DNA of 64,000 bases. Origin: Wolbachia endosymbiont (group B) of Hofmannophila pseudospretella (lineage in GTDB: Bacteria; Pseudomonadota; Alphaproteobacteria; Rickettsiales; Anaplasmataceae). Of this stretch, positions 19,087-28,707 are shown one piece after another. The notes under the pieces are model-generated. The model ran no database searches, had not been told where the DNA came from, and was given only the letters and a program-made list of their open reading frames with translations. Each line of letters begins with the position of its first letter. Position 1 is the stretch's first letter. A program made the translations under genes and the position numbers. The stretch lies in NCBI RefSeq assembly GCF_964028515.1, contig NZ_OZ034788.1:124001-188000 (forward strand). Direction: 5' to 3'.

Positions 19087-19848
19087 ATGGATAACACGTT
19101 GATAATATTAGCAGCAGGAAAAAGCAGTAGAATGAATTCACAGTACTCAAAAACACTACACCTAGTAGGAAATTTTACTCTTTTAGAGCATATAATTCAC
19201 AATGCAAAACCGCTGAGTTTAAAAAGTCTATCAATTGTCATTAACAAGCCTTTTCTAAAGGAGTTAGAAAGATTTAGTACCTTAAAAGATATAATTGATA
19301 AATATAATATAAAATTGATAATTCAAGAAAATATTACAGGTACTGGCACTGCAGTTAAAATTGCCCTAGAAAGCCTGGAGCGGTTATCTGACCAAGACAT
19401 AGTTTTAATACAGTACGGAGACACCCCGTTTATATCTAGTGATACAGTTATGAGAATGACTGATTGTTTAAAGTGTAATAATAAAAATTTAGTTCTTCTT
19501 GGATTTAATAGTCAAGATAAGCAATATGGAAGATTAGTAATTGATGATAATGACAATGTTCAAAAAGTCTTGAAAAGTGAAGATGAAATTCTTCTTGCAA
19601 ACTCTGGAATAATGGTTTCATACGCTAAAGATCTTTATACCCTAATAAAAGAAGTAAAATTTAATGATTCGACCAACGAATGTTGTCTTAATGATATAAT
19701 ACCCATTGCAGCAAGCAATAACTTACGTGCAGGTTATGTAGTCGCTGACGAAAAGGAAGCAATGGGGGTAAATAACAAAGAGGATTTGGTCAAAGCAGAA
19801 CGTTATTTTCAGGCAAATAGAAGAAGACAACCAACCCTTCTTTCATAA
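19087..19848 (+). CDS. Sugar-phosphate nucleotidyltransferase (GlmU N-domain-like)
   Basis: This 253-residue protein matches the nucleotidyltransferase domain of GlmU. The nucleotide-binding loop is LAAGKSSRMNSQYSKTLH, then GTGTAVKIALES, and the metal-binding QYGDTPF near residue 115. The left-handed beta-helix acetyltransferase half of GlmU is absent, so it probably activates a sugar-1-phosphate to a UDP-sugar without acetylation. It is the first gene of the eleven-gene cluster, 131 nt before the epimerase and separated from it by a consensus promoter. The exact sugar cannot be read from sequence. Confidence 0.85.
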   Translation: MDNTLIILAAGKSSRMNSQYSKTLHLVGNFTLLEHIIHNAKPLSLKSLSIVINKPFLKELERFSTLKDIIDKYNIKLIIQENITGTGTAVKIALESLERLSDQDIVLIQYGDTPFISSDTVMRMTDCLKCNNKNLVLLGFNSQDKQYGRLVIDDNDNVQKVLKSEDEILLANSGIMVSYAKDLYTLIKEVKFNDSTNECCLNDIIPIAASNNLRAGYVVADEKEAMGVNNKEDLVKAERYFQANRRRQPTLLS

Positions 19849-19882
19849 CTATATTTTTTTATTCATTGATCCTTAATTTAAG

Positions 19883-19912
19883 TTGACATTTGTTTTATAC
19901 TAGTTTTATAAT
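19883..19912 (+). promoter_or_regulatory. Consensus sigma-70 promoter for the cluster operon
   Basis: A perfect TTGACA (19883-19888) and perfect TATAAT (19907-19912) are separated by 18 bp. They lie 67 nt before the epimerase ATG, which has a GAGGGA ribosome site. Exact consensus boxes are noticeable even in AT-rich DNA and suggest strong constitutive transcription of 19980-29756 or beyond. Confidence 0.75.
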
Positions 19913-19979
19913 GCTTTTTAAGTCTTACTTGTAAGATGATAGGTGTGAAAGATTTTCCTGGTTGTAGTGAGAGGGACAC

Positions 19980-20939
19980 ATGGGAATATTAATAACAGGT
20001 GCTGCAGGTTTGATAGGATCGGCTTTAGTAGAAAAGTTAGAAAAGCAGGGTTATGAAGTAATAAGCTGCGATATTAGGTTTCGCGACAACCCACTCAGTT
20101 TTTTTTCAGAAGATATAATGCCGCTACTCGCTAAGTGTACGGGGGTTATTCATCTGGCTGCAATTTCTAGAGTTATACATGGTGAGCTTTATCCTGAATT
20201 GTGCCAAAAAGTTAATGTCGATGGTACAATCCAATTCTTAGAATTCTGCAAGTCGCTTCCGAATAAACCATGGTTTATATATGCAAGCAGTAGAGAAGTA
20301 TATGGAGAACAAAAGGAACTACCAGTTGCAGAGTCTGCTAGTATCAACCCAATAAATAATTACGCCAAAGGTAAAGCATTTATTGAAGAACAAGTAATAA
20401 ATTTAAAAGGTTCTAACTTTAATGTAGCAATATTACGCTTCTCAAATGTATATGGTGGTTTACTAGATCATAGTAGTAGAGTAATTCCTGCACTCTGTAT
20501 CAATGCATTGAAAGGCGATCCAATTAGGATAGAAGGTAAAGAATGTGTTTTTGATTTTACCTATTTGGATGATGTTATAGAGGGTATATACTTAACTGTT
20601 AAATATTTACAAAACGAGAAATCTTCTCTTCCTGCTATTCATCTTACTACTAATAGCCCATGTACTTTAGAAAACTTAGCAAAAACAATATTAAAAGTCA
20701 CGGAAAGTGATTCTAGAATTGATTTTTATCCTCCAAGAAATTTTGACGTAACTAAGTTCCATGGTGATTTTACTAGAGCTAAAGAGCTACTTGGTTGGTC
20801 TCCAAAGCATTCATTAAAAGTAGGATTAGGTAAATTTATAAAAAGTCTACAAAACAATACACAAGAATATCCTAACAATATAGATATGGTAATATATGAA
20901 AATATTAAAAGTTATTCATGGTTACCCTCCTTATTATAG
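19980..20939 (+). CDS. NAD-dependent nucleotide-sugar epimerase/dehydratase
   Basis: This 319-residue extended short-chain dehydrogenase has the NAD-binding GAAGLIGSALVEKL at residues ~7-20, VIHLAAISR, and the catalytic Ser/Tyr-Lys arrangement (YASSREVYGE and NNYAKGKAF, the YxxxK motif). RFSNVYGG and a C-terminal substrate region follow. It would interconvert or modify a nucleotide sugar, perhaps the product of the preceding nucleotidyltransferase. Its ATG has a GAGGGA ribosome site and sits just after a consensus promoter. The 3' end overlaps the next gene by 44 nt, a sign of translational coupling. Confidence 0.88.
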   Translation: MGILITGAAGLIGSALVEKLEKQGYEVISCDIRFRDNPLSFFSEDIMPLLAKCTGVIHLAAISRVIHGELYPELCQKVNVDGTIQFLEFCKSLPNKPWFIYASSREVYGEQKELPVAESASINPINNYAKGKAFIEEQVINLKGSNFNVAILRFSNVYGGLLDHSSRVIPALCINALKGDPIRIEGKECVFDFTYLDDVIEGIYLTVKYLQNEKSSLPAIHLTTNSPCTLENLAKTILKVTESDSRIDFYPPRNFDVTKFHGDFTRAKELLGWSPKHSLKVGLGKFIKSLQNNTQEYPNNIDMVIYENIKSYSWLPSLL

Positions 20940-23232
20940 CGCTGGTTCGGAGGTTTACAGCCAAACTCTTGCCCATGAACTAGCCAATAATAATGAGGTA
21001 CAAATATTTACTAGGCATGAAAACAGCTTCTTACCTGATTTCCATTATACTATAGCTCTGGACTGTAGTGATTCCCGGATCTTACTGAATTTAATTAATA
21101 TACCTACAACTAAATATCGTTACAAATTTATCAATGAAGAAGTAAATATAAAATTTAAAAGAATAATAGATAACTTTCAACCAGATCTTATACATTTTGG
21201 TCATCTTAATCATCTATCAATTACTTTACCAGAAGTTGCTTTTAAAGAAAATATACCTACAATTTTTACGCTACATGATTTTTGGTTAATGTGTCCAAGA
21301 GGAAGATTTATTCAACGTAATTCTGAAGATTTGTTACGGCTTTGTGATGGACAGAAGGATCAAAAATGTGCAACCCAATGTTACAAGGGGCATTTTACAG
21401 GAGATGAAGAATTCTTGAATTCAGACTTAAATTATTGGGAACAATGGGTTGCAACTAGAATGAAGCAAACAAAGAAAGTAGTGGACTATATAGATTACTT
21501 CATTGCTCCGTCAAAATTCTTAATGGATAAATTTACTCAAGACTTTAATGTTCCGATAAACAAAATTTCTTATCTTGATTATGGTTTTGATCTAAATCGT
21601 CTTAAGAATAGAAATAGGGTGCAAGAAAAAGGGTTTATTTTCGGTTATATAGGTACTCATACTCCCGAGAAAGGTGTTGACCTATTATTGAAGGCTTTTT
21701 CTCGCTTATCATCTAAAGCAAAACTTAGAATTTGGGGAGCGGCAAGGGAAGAAACTAAAACTTTAAAAGCGATTGCCGATCAGTTTCCACATGCTGTTAA
21801 AGAAAGGATAGAATGGATGGGAAGTTATAACAATAAAAATATAGTTACTGATGTATTTAATAAAGTTGATGCGATAGTTGTTCCTTCAATTTGGGGTGAA
21901 AATTCACCATTAGTAATACATGAAGCACAGCAACTGAGTGTACCAGTAATAACGGCTGATTATGGTGGCATGGCAGAATATGTAAGAGATGGAATAAACG
22001 GACTATTATTTAAGCATAGAGATACAAATAGTTTGTCAGAAAAAATGCAAGTCCTATCTACAGACCAGGAATTATACAGTGAACTGACCCAAAGAGGCTA
22101 TCTTTATACTAAAAATGGTAATGTACCTTCTATAAGTGAGCATACTGAGAAACTTAACAAAATTTACCGTAATGTTATTGAAAATAAAGGCAAATCAGTG
22201 GCTACAAAACCTGGTCCTTGGAGAATTACTTTTGATACTAATCCAGATTACTGCAACTTTGCTTGTGTAATGTGTGAATGCTTTTCACCATATAGTAAAG
22301 TTAAAGAGGAGAAGAAAGCTAAAGGGATAAAACCCAAGATAATGTCAATAGAAACTATCAGGAAGGTAATTAAGGAAGCAGATGGAACACCTTTAAGGGA
22401 AATCATTCCTTCTACTATGGGTGAGCCTTTAATGTATAAAAGCTTTGATGAAATAATCAATTTGTGCCATGAGTTCGGCCTGAAGCTTAACCTCACGACC
22501 AATGGTTCTTTTCCTATTAAAGGAGCTAGAAAATGGGCTGAACTATTGGTACCAATTTTATCTGATGTTAAGATTTCCTGGAATGGGGCAACTAAAGAAA
22601 CTCATGAAAGAATCATGAAAGGTTCAAAATGGGAAGTAGTGACAGAAAATTTAAAAACTTTCCTTGAAGTTAGAGATAAATACTTTAGCGATACAGGTGA
22701 AAGGTGTACCGTTACTTTACAATTAACATTTTTAGAAAGTAATTTACATGAACTTTACGACATAGTTGAGATGGCTATAAAAAATGGCATAGATAGAGTT
22801 AAAGGACATCATCTTTGGGCACATTTTAAGGAAATTAAGGATCTATCTATGAGGAGAGATGAATTAGCAATTAGTAGATGGAATACGGAGGTGGGAAGGT
22901 TATATGAACTTAGGGATAATATGCTATTGCCAAATGGTAAAAAGATAAAATTAGAAAATTTTACGATCCTTTCTCAAGAGGGTATCAAGGATTTGGCTCC
23001 AGGTGGTCAGTGCCCATTTTTAGGTAAAGAAGCATGGATAAACAATGAAGGCAAGTTTAGTCCCTGCTGTGCTCCAGATGAACTACGCAAAACATTAGGA
23101 GATTTTGGCAATGTTAATGAAGTTAAACTGGAGGAAATATGGCAAAGTAGCGAGTACCTAAACTTACAAAAGAATTATTTAAACTATGAATTATGCAAAA
23201 CATGCAACATGAGAAAACCATTAGTCAATTAA
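20896..23232 (+). CDS. Glycosyltransferase fused to radical SAM/SPASM enzyme
   Basis: This 778-residue protein joins two enzymes. Residues ~1-410 are a GT-B family 4 glycosyltransferase: HGYPPYYSAGSEVYSQTLAHEL at the N-terminus, GYIGTHTPEKGVDLLLKAF, and the donor-site VVPSIWGENSPLVIHEAQ. Residues ~435-778 are a radical SAM enzyme with the CxxxCxxC iron-sulfur motif in NPDYCNFACVMCECF. It ends in a SPASM-like cluster region (CPFLGKEAW, FSPCCAP, CKTCNMRK). A single frame without a stop links the halves. The enzyme could transfer a sugar and then modify it, or modify a peptide, by radical chemistry; the substrate is unknown. It overlaps both neighbours (44 and 40 nt). Confidence 0.85.
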   Translation: MKILKVIHGYPPYYSAGSEVYSQTLAHELANNNEVQIFTRHENSFLPDFHYTIALDCSDSRILLNLINIPTTKYRYKFINEEVNIKFKRIIDNFQPDLIHFGHLNHLSITLPEVAFKENIPTIFTLHDFWLMCPRGRFIQRNSEDLLRLCDGQKDQKCATQCYKGHFTGDEEFLNSDLNYWEQWVATRMKQTKKVVDYIDYFIAPSKFLMDKFTQDFNVPINKISYLDYGFDLNRLKNRNRVQEKGFIFGYIGTHTPEKGVDLLLKAFSRLSSKAKLRIWGAAREETKTLKAIADQFPHAVKERIEWMGSYNNKNIVTDVFNKVDAIVVPSIWGENSPLVIHEAQQLSVPVITADYGGMAEYVRDGINGLLFKHRDTNSLSEKMQVLSTDQELYSELTQRGYLYTKNGNVPSISEHTEKLNKIYRNVIENKGKSVATKPGPWRITFDTNPDYCNFACVMCECFSPYSKVKEEKKAKGIKPKIMSIETIRKVIKEADGTPLREIIPSTMGEPLMYKSFDEIINLCHEFGLKLNLTTNGSFPIKGARKWAELLVPILSDVKISWNGATKETHERIMKGSKWEVVTENLKTFLEVRDKYFSDTGERCTVTLQLTFLESNLHELYDIVEMAIKNGIDRVKGHHLWAHFKEIKDLSMRRDELAISRWNTEVGRLYELRDNMLLPNGKKIKLENFTILSQEGIKDLAPGGQCPFLGKEAWINNEGKFSPCCAPDELRKTLGDFGNVNEVKLEEIWQSSEYLNLQKNYLNYELCKTCNMRKPLVN

Positions 23233-24887
23233 TGAAAGATAGTAAGTACCTTAAATCTATTAGGGTTTCCCCCTGTGAAAGGTTTCACCAATTGTCAGAA
23301 AATCCTTTGTACAAAAATAGATTTATTAGAGTTGATAAATTTCACGAGCCTGGCCTTGCACCAGTTTATGATGAGACAGGCGCTTATCACATCGATGCAA
23401 TGGGAGAAGCAATTTATCGCGACAGATTTTTAAAAACTTTTGGATTTTACTGCAATAGAGCAGCCGTAGAAGATGACACAGGGTATTACCATATTGATCC
23501 ATCTGGATGTAGAGTATACAAACATTCGTATCAATGGATTGGAAATTACCAAGAAGATATTTGTGTGATTAGAAAGCATGATAAGTTTTTTCATATTGAT
23601 TTGAACGGCAATAGAGTTTATGAGCAAGAATACAATTATGTTGGGGATTTTAAGGATGGTATCGCTGTAGTCCATAAAGATGGTAAAGCTACACATATTA
23701 ATAATCATGGAAAGTTAGTACATAATAAATGGTATAAAAAGCTTAATGTTTTTCATAAAGGATTTGCTATTGCAGAAGATAAGCATGGCTGGTTTCATAT
23801 AGATATTAATGGCAATCCTGTTTACCGGCAAAGATTTAAAATGGTAGAAGCATTCTATAATGGCATGGCAAAAGTTGAAACTTTTGAAGGTGTATTAGGA
23901 CAGATCGATATTACCGGAAACGTAAAGTTTAGTATTTTTGATTTAGATAAAGAATCTCAAGTGCATAAGATTTCTGCAGAACTTTCAGCCTTTTGGAAAA
24001 CTTACCTCGCAAATGTTGCTATTGAACTTGATTTGTTAAATATCTTACCTGCAACTATGCCAGTTTTATCTCAAAAGTTAAATATTATCGTTCCAAATCT
24101 AGAAAGGCTGTTAAGGGCGTTGTGGGAAATAGGGTTTATTGATTACGATAAGAACAAGGACTTATGGCAACTATCATCAAAAGGTAAGTGTTTTAAGGAA
24201 ATACCATTTTTGCCTAAAGCAGCAGCAATGTGGGCAAGGGTTGCCGCTGAAAAGAATTGGTTAAAAATTGCCGATATATTAAGGCAGGAGTCAATATCTT
24301 CATTTGAATCTTTTAAGGAGAAAGAAACATCAGAAGACAGGAAAATAGCGTTTTACCAAGCATTGCTAGGATATTCCAGGTTTGACACTAAAGAGTTTAA
24401 TTCTAGGGTTAATATAGATGGTGCTAAAAATATATTGCTATTTGGCGTACACTCTTTATTTCTTGCTTATTCTGATATACACAATAAAGGTTCTATAGGC
24501 TTATATTATTACAACGAACATAAAGTGCCTAGGCAGGCAGTAGAAGATTTAAAAATTAAACTCATAACTCAAGAAGAATTATCAGCTACAAATTATGAAT
24601 TAGGTGTCTTTTGCCGCTTTCTGCAGCATTATGATGATAATAAGGTATTGTCTTATTTAAAATTGGTAAAAAATAAAGGAATACCACGCGTTTTAGTGAT
24701 AGAAACTATCCTAGATTACTACTCCCCAGTGGGAGGTTCTGTAGATATTAATGTAATGGTTGAAACAGGGGGTAAACTAAGGACATTGAGCGATTGGAAA
24801 AGAATACTAAAACAAGTAAAAGGGCTTAAAATTTTTAGTATTGTACCTTTAACAGATTATTTATCAGTTATTGACATTAGGTGTTAA
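23193..24887 (+). CDS. WG-repeat protein with methyltransferase-like C-terminus
   Basis: The first ~250 residues of this 564-residue protein are five or six WG-type beta repeats with a recurring pattern such as YHIDPSGCRVY and FHIDLNGNRVY. Residues ~260-330 form a winged-helix dimerisation domain like that of O-methyltransferases (IELDLLNILPATMPVLSQKL). The last ~200 residues resemble the catalytic domain (CRFLQHYDDNKVLSYLKLVKN, then LVIETILD). The glycine-rich AdoMet loop is replaced by KNILLFGVHSLFLAY, so methyl transfer may be lost. The ATG overlaps the preceding gene by 40 nt; an ATG at 23202 is an alternative. It lies 3 nt before the oxygenase gene. Confidence 0.75.
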   Translation: MQNMQHEKTISQLMKDSKYLKSIRVSPCERFHQLSENPLYKNRFIRVDKFHEPGLAPVYDETGAYHIDAMGEAIYRDRFLKTFGFYCNRAAVEDDTGYYHIDPSGCRVYKHSYQWIGNYQEDICVIRKHDKFFHIDLNGNRVYEQEYNYVGDFKDGIAVVHKDGKATHINNHGKLVHNKWYKKLNVFHKGFAIAEDKHGWFHIDINGNPVYRQRFKMVEAFYNGMAKVETFEGVLGQIDITGNVKFSIFDLDKESQVHKISAELSAFWKTYLANVAIELDLLNILPATMPVLSQKLNIIVPNLERLLRALWEIGFIDYDKNKDLWQLSSKGKCFKEIPFLPKAAAMWARVAAEKNWLKIADILRQESISSFESFKEKETSEDRKIAFYQALLGYSRFDTKEFNSRVNIDGAKNILLFGVHSLFLAYSDIHNKGSIGLYYYNEHKVPRQAVEDLKIKLITQEELSATNYELGVFCRFLQHYDDNKVLSYLKLVKNKGIPRVLVIETILDYYSPVGGSVDINVMVETGGKLRTLSDWKRILKQVKGLKIFSIVPLTDYLSVIDIRC

Positions 24888-24890
24888 TAT

Positions 24891-25880
24891 ATGAAAGCAT
24901 TGCAAAAAAATGGTTTTTTTATTATCAAAAATCTAGTTCCTTTAGAGTTAATAACTCAGTCTTTAAATGATATAATAAGCAAGATATCAAAGTTATCTCA
25001 AGAATTAGGTGTTTCAACTTCTGACTATTTAAACTGCACTGGAAGATGGGGTACATCATCTCAGGTAACTAGAATTGTATCTCAAGTATTAGATAAAATT
25101 ATTAAAAATTATCTTGAAAAGTCACTTCAATGCCAGATACTGCAGAAAAAATCAAATGTTATATGTAAAACTGCTGATTTAATAGATGCAGTTCCCTTCC
25201 ATCAGGACATCTCTTATAGCTTTAATGACCCTTATCATTTTTCTGTTTGGCTAGCTTTGAATAATGTCAATAAAACTTCAGGTGCACTACAAGTTATAGA
25301 AGATAGTCACAACTGGAAAATACAGCCTCTAGTTGATTTTTGGCATCCATACTTTTTGGATCAATACTCGGATAACCGGGAAAATTATAAAATTAAGTCA
25401 CTACCTATTTCAGCAGGAGATGCGATAGTTTTTGATTCACGGTTATGGCATGGTAGTGATAAGAATATAGATGCTAAAGATAGGTTTGCTTATGTTACGA
25501 GATGGGTTGTAAAAGATAAAAGTCTTCCTTGTGTGCCAAAACCTCAGCCTTCAGTTTTTGGTATATTAAACTGTGGTGCATTAACAGAATTTATACTGAG
25601 AGAATACTTATCATTATTTCGTCGCCAGGAAAGTATAAAAACAAAAAATATGGAAGAACTTATTAAGAGCTGGTTAGCCTTTATTACAGACACAACTACA
25701 AATATTTCTGAGGTCAACACTGCTGAAGCTAAGCGAGATTTATATAAGCTACTTATTCTGAATCAAGCGCCAGCACTACATGATGCTGGAGACATTTCAG
25801 GAAAAATATACAAAAATTTATGGTTTTCACTGCTTGTATTTCTCAATAAAAAAGTCAATGTGGTGGAGCTAGCATTATAA
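24891..25880 (+). CDS. Phytanoyl-CoA dioxygenase-family 2OG-Fe(II) oxygenase
   Basis: This 329-residue protein has the iron-binding HxD in PFHQDISYSF (His104, Asp106) and the distal histidine in LWHGSDKN (His187). VWLALNNVNKTSGALQVI and GDAIVFDSRLWHGS between and around them are typical of the PhyH family. Such enzymes hydroxylate lipids, sugars or small metabolites using 2-oxoglutarate and oxygen. The gene starts 3 nt after the WG-repeat gene and ends directly at the ABC-transporter ATG, so it is embedded in the operon. The substrate is probably an intermediate of this cluster. Confidence 0.85.
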   Translation: MKALQKNGFFIIKNLVPLELITQSLNDIISKISKLSQELGVSTSDYLNCTGRWGTSSQVTRIVSQVLDKIIKNYLEKSLQCQILQKKSNVICKTADLIDAVPFHQDISYSFNDPYHFSVWLALNNVNKTSGALQVIEDSHNWKIQPLVDFWHPYFLDQYSDNRENYKIKSLPISAGDAIVFDSRLWHGSDKNIDAKDRFAYVTRWVVKDKSLPCVPKPQPSVFGILNCGALTEFILREYLSLFRRQESIKTKNMEELIKSWLAFITDTTTNISEVNTAEAKRDLYKLLILNQAPALHDAGDISGKIYKNLWFSLLVFLNKKVNVVELAL

Positions 25881-27656
25881 ATGAACAAAAGTAGAGTTGG
25901 TAGTTTCAAGTATATATTGGTGTTCATTTTGAATATCTTATCCAAGTTTAAGCTTAATGTGCTTGTAATGTTCCTGGTTGCCCTAGTAGTGGCTGTTGAT
26001 TTATCTTTTAGAAAGTATTTAGTAAAAAATATCTTAGATACAGCTGTAAAATATCAAGAAGGTAATGTAATTGAAAATCTTTTATTACCTGTAAGCGCTT
26101 ATGTTTGTATGGCATTACTTATTACTACTGCTTTTAGATTCTATGGCTATTTTGTTGACATTCGAATGTTTACCTCAATGCGTCAAAAAATAGCTGATAT
26201 GTCTTTTTACAGGCTGCTTCAGCAAGACCATTCCTATTATCAAAACAACCTATCCGGAAGTTTAGTATATAAGGTCAGTAACTTAATGGATAGTGTGATA
26301 GAGCTAATAAGACTGCTTATAGACTGTTTCTTTAGTTATAGTATAGCATTAATCTTGGCTATTTATACTTTATCACTAGTAAATATAAAGTTTGCAATAG
26401 CTACATTCATTTGGGTGAACATTTTTATTTTGATTTCGGTTTTCAGTTTTCGGGTGCTTACCGGATTAGCCGATGATCATTCTAAACAAAGTTCACAAGT
26501 AATAGCGGGTATAGCCGACAGTATTTTAAATGTTATATCAGTAAGGTTATTTTCTCGGCAAGCGCATGAGAGGCATAAATTTTTTCAAGTATGCAAGAAA
26601 AAAACTATTGCAGAAAGAAAATTACAATGGGCATACTTTTGGCTTTGGTTTATATATGGCTATTCATTTGATATACTCCAAGCAGTAAACTTGTATTTTT
26701 TAATTCATGATTATCAATTGAACAAGATTGCAATAGGAGATATTGCTCTTGTACTTGGAATTAATATATCGATTATAGAGTTTCTTAACCATCTAACTAG
26801 GAATCTTACCCAATTTTCTACTCATTTCGGCAAAGTTTCAGATGCATTGCCAATCTTGACTACCGTACCAGAAATTCAAGATAAGGAAAATGCTAAAAAA
26901 TTAAATTTATTAAGTGGAAGAATAACGTTTAATAATGTTTCTTTTTCTTATGAGGGTCAGAAGTCATTATTTCAAGATTTTTCAGTTACCATTAATCCTT
27001 GCGAAAAGGTAGGTCTAGTTGGTTATTCTGGAGGTGGTAAATCTACTTTTATAAACTTAATCATAAGGCTATTTGATGTTAAAAAAGGTAATATACAGAT
27101 TGATAATCAAGTAGTATCGGAAGTTACACAGAGTTCTTTGAGGCAACAAATATCTGTAATACCTCAAGAACCATTGTTGTTTCATGATACTATTTTAGCA
27201 AATATTATATATGGTAAACTTCAATCTACTATCGAAGAAATAATAAGAGCTGCAAAGCTGGCTGGTATTCACGATTTCATTATGACTCTACCCGATCAAT
27301 ATGAAACTGTAGTCGGAGAAAAAGGCATAAAGCTATCTGGAGGGGAAAGACAAAGAATAATCATAGCGAGAGCATTTCTAAAAAACGCTCCGATATTATT
27401 TTTCGATGAGCCAACTAGTCAGTTAGATTCTATAACAGAGAAAACAATTCAAATGAGTTTATTTAAGTTGATGGAAAATAAAACCACCATTACTATAGCA
27501 CACCGTATTTCTACACTTTTACATATGGACCGAATTCTAGTATTTAACAAAGGAAAAATTGTCCAAGATGGTAAACACGCTGAATTAGTTTCTAAGCAAG
27601 GTCTTTACAAGGAACTTTGGAATGCTCAAATTGGTTGTTTGAATGGCAAAAAATAA
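25881..27656 (+). CDS. ABC exporter, fused permease and ATPase
   Basis: This 591-residue half-transporter has six predicted membrane helices in residues ~1-320 and a complete ATPase domain after ~340. Walker A is GYSGGGKST, the signature is KLSGGERQRIIIARAF, Walker B is ILFFDEPTSQLD and the switch histidine is in TIAHRIST. It would work as a homodimer exporting a lipid-linked or hydrophobic product. Position within the glycan/lipid-modification operon suggests export of the cluster product. It overlaps the following lyase gene by 14 nt. Confidence 0.92.
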   Translation: MNKSRVGSFKYILVFILNILSKFKLNVLVMFLVALVVAVDLSFRKYLVKNILDTAVKYQEGNVIENLLLPVSAYVCMALLITTAFRFYGYFVDIRMFTSMRQKIADMSFYRLLQQDHSYYQNNLSGSLVYKVSNLMDSVIELIRLLIDCFFSYSIALILAIYTLSLVNIKFAIATFIWVNIFILISVFSFRVLTGLADDHSKQSSQVIAGIADSILNVISVRLFSRQAHERHKFFQVCKKKTIAERKLQWAYFWLWFIYGYSFDILQAVNLYFLIHDYQLNKIAIGDIALVLGINISIIEFLNHLTRNLTQFSTHFGKVSDALPILTTVPEIQDKENAKKLNLLSGRITFNNVSFSYEGQKSLFQDFSVTINPCEKVGLVGYSGGGKSTFINLIIRLFDVKKGNIQIDNQVVSEVTQSSLRQQISVIPQEPLLFHDTILANIIYGKLQSTIEEIIRAAKLAGIHDFIMTLPDQYETVVGEKGIKLSGGERQRIIIARAFLKNAPILFFDEPTSQLDSITEKTIQMSLFKLMENKTTITIAHRISTLLHMDRILVFNKGKIVQDGKHAELVSKQGLYKELWNAQIGCLNGKK

Positions 27657-28707
27657 GATGGAAAAAATTATTGATCTGAGAAGTGACACTACAACTCTGC
27701 AGAGCTCCAACGTTATACATGCAATAAGTAATGCAACTGTTGGAGATTTTGCTTATGGTGAAGACAAAAGCTGTAATGACTTATCAGAATATTGCAAACA
27801 ATTATTCAAAGTAGAAGAAGCATTATTTGCAACCAGCGGTATGCTTGCAAATAGATTAGCCATTGCCAGTCAAACAAGTCCTGGTGATGAACTAATAACT
27901 CATTATAATTATCACGTTAATTTTTTCGATAGCGCAGGCAATGCAAAAGTAAATAATATCGTATTTAATTGTATTAGAAATAATAGCGGAATCTTAGATG
28001 TTGCTGAAGTAGAATATGCTATTAATTCTAAGCCAAGGTACAAAATTTTTGCTCAGGTGAGTCTTGTTTCTATAGAAAATAGTATAAACGGGTTTAATGG
28101 TAAAATTTATCCTTTTGAAAAACAAGTCGAGTTATATCACTTTTTAAAAGCTCACAATGTAAATCTTCATTTAGACGGTGCAAGAATATTTAATGCTCAT
28201 GTCGAAACAAATATTGCTTTAGCAGATTATGCTAAATATGTGGATACAATGAGCTTTTCTTTTACCAAAGGACTTGGAGCTCCTTTTGGTTCAATGCTTA
28301 TGGGTAAAAGAGAGATAATTGAAAGGGCTAAAAAGCTACAGGTTTGGCTAGGTAGTGGTTATCATCAGATAGGGTATTGTGCTAATGCAGCAAAGTATGT
28401 ACTACAGAACAATATTTCTAGGCTTAAAGAAGACAATAAACTCGCCAAACTGTTTGCAGACAAGATTAAGGAAATTCCACACATAAAACTGGTACTACCT
28501 TATCCAGAAACTAATATAGTAAGCTTTAGTATAAAAGCACTAAATGTAACTAATGAGGTTTTCTTGAGTAAGTGCCAAGCTTATGGTTTATTGCTTTTTC
28601 CTTGGCTCGAGTCTCATATAAGAGCAGTTACCCATCTTGGCACAAAGGAAACAGACATCATGAAAGCTGCTGAAATTATAAAGGAGGTTGTGTTAAATTT
28701 AATATGA
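27643..28707 (+). CDS. PLP-dependent threonine aldolase/beta-eliminating lyase, paralog 1
   Basis: This 354-residue fold-type I PLP enzyme of the low-specificity threonine aldolase group has LRSDTTT at the N-terminus, LFATSGMLANRLAI for cofactor contact, HLDGARIFNA with the cofactor Asp, and the Schiff-base lysine in FSFTKGLGAPFGS. The reaction is cleavage of a beta-hydroxy amino acid or a related elimination. It overlaps the ABC gene by 14 nt and the next paralog by 4 nt (ATGA). The cluster carries two tandem, divergent copies. Confidence 0.87.
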   Translation: MAKNKMEKIIDLRSDTTTLQSSNVIHAISNATVGDFAYGEDKSCNDLSEYCKQLFKVEEALFATSGMLANRLAIASQTSPGDELITHYNYHVNFFDSAGNAKVNNIVFNCIRNNSGILDVAEVEYAINSKPRYKIFAQVSLVSIENSINGFNGKIYPFEKQVELYHFLKAHNVNLHLDGARIFNAHVETNIALADYAKYVDTMSFSFTKGLGAPFGSMLMGKREIIERAKKLQVWLGSGYHQIGYCANAAKYVLQNNISRLKEDNKLAKLFADKIKEIPHIKLVLPYPETNIVSFSIKALNVTNEVFLSKCQAYGLLLFPWLESHIRAVTHLGTKETDIMKAAEIIKEVVLNLI

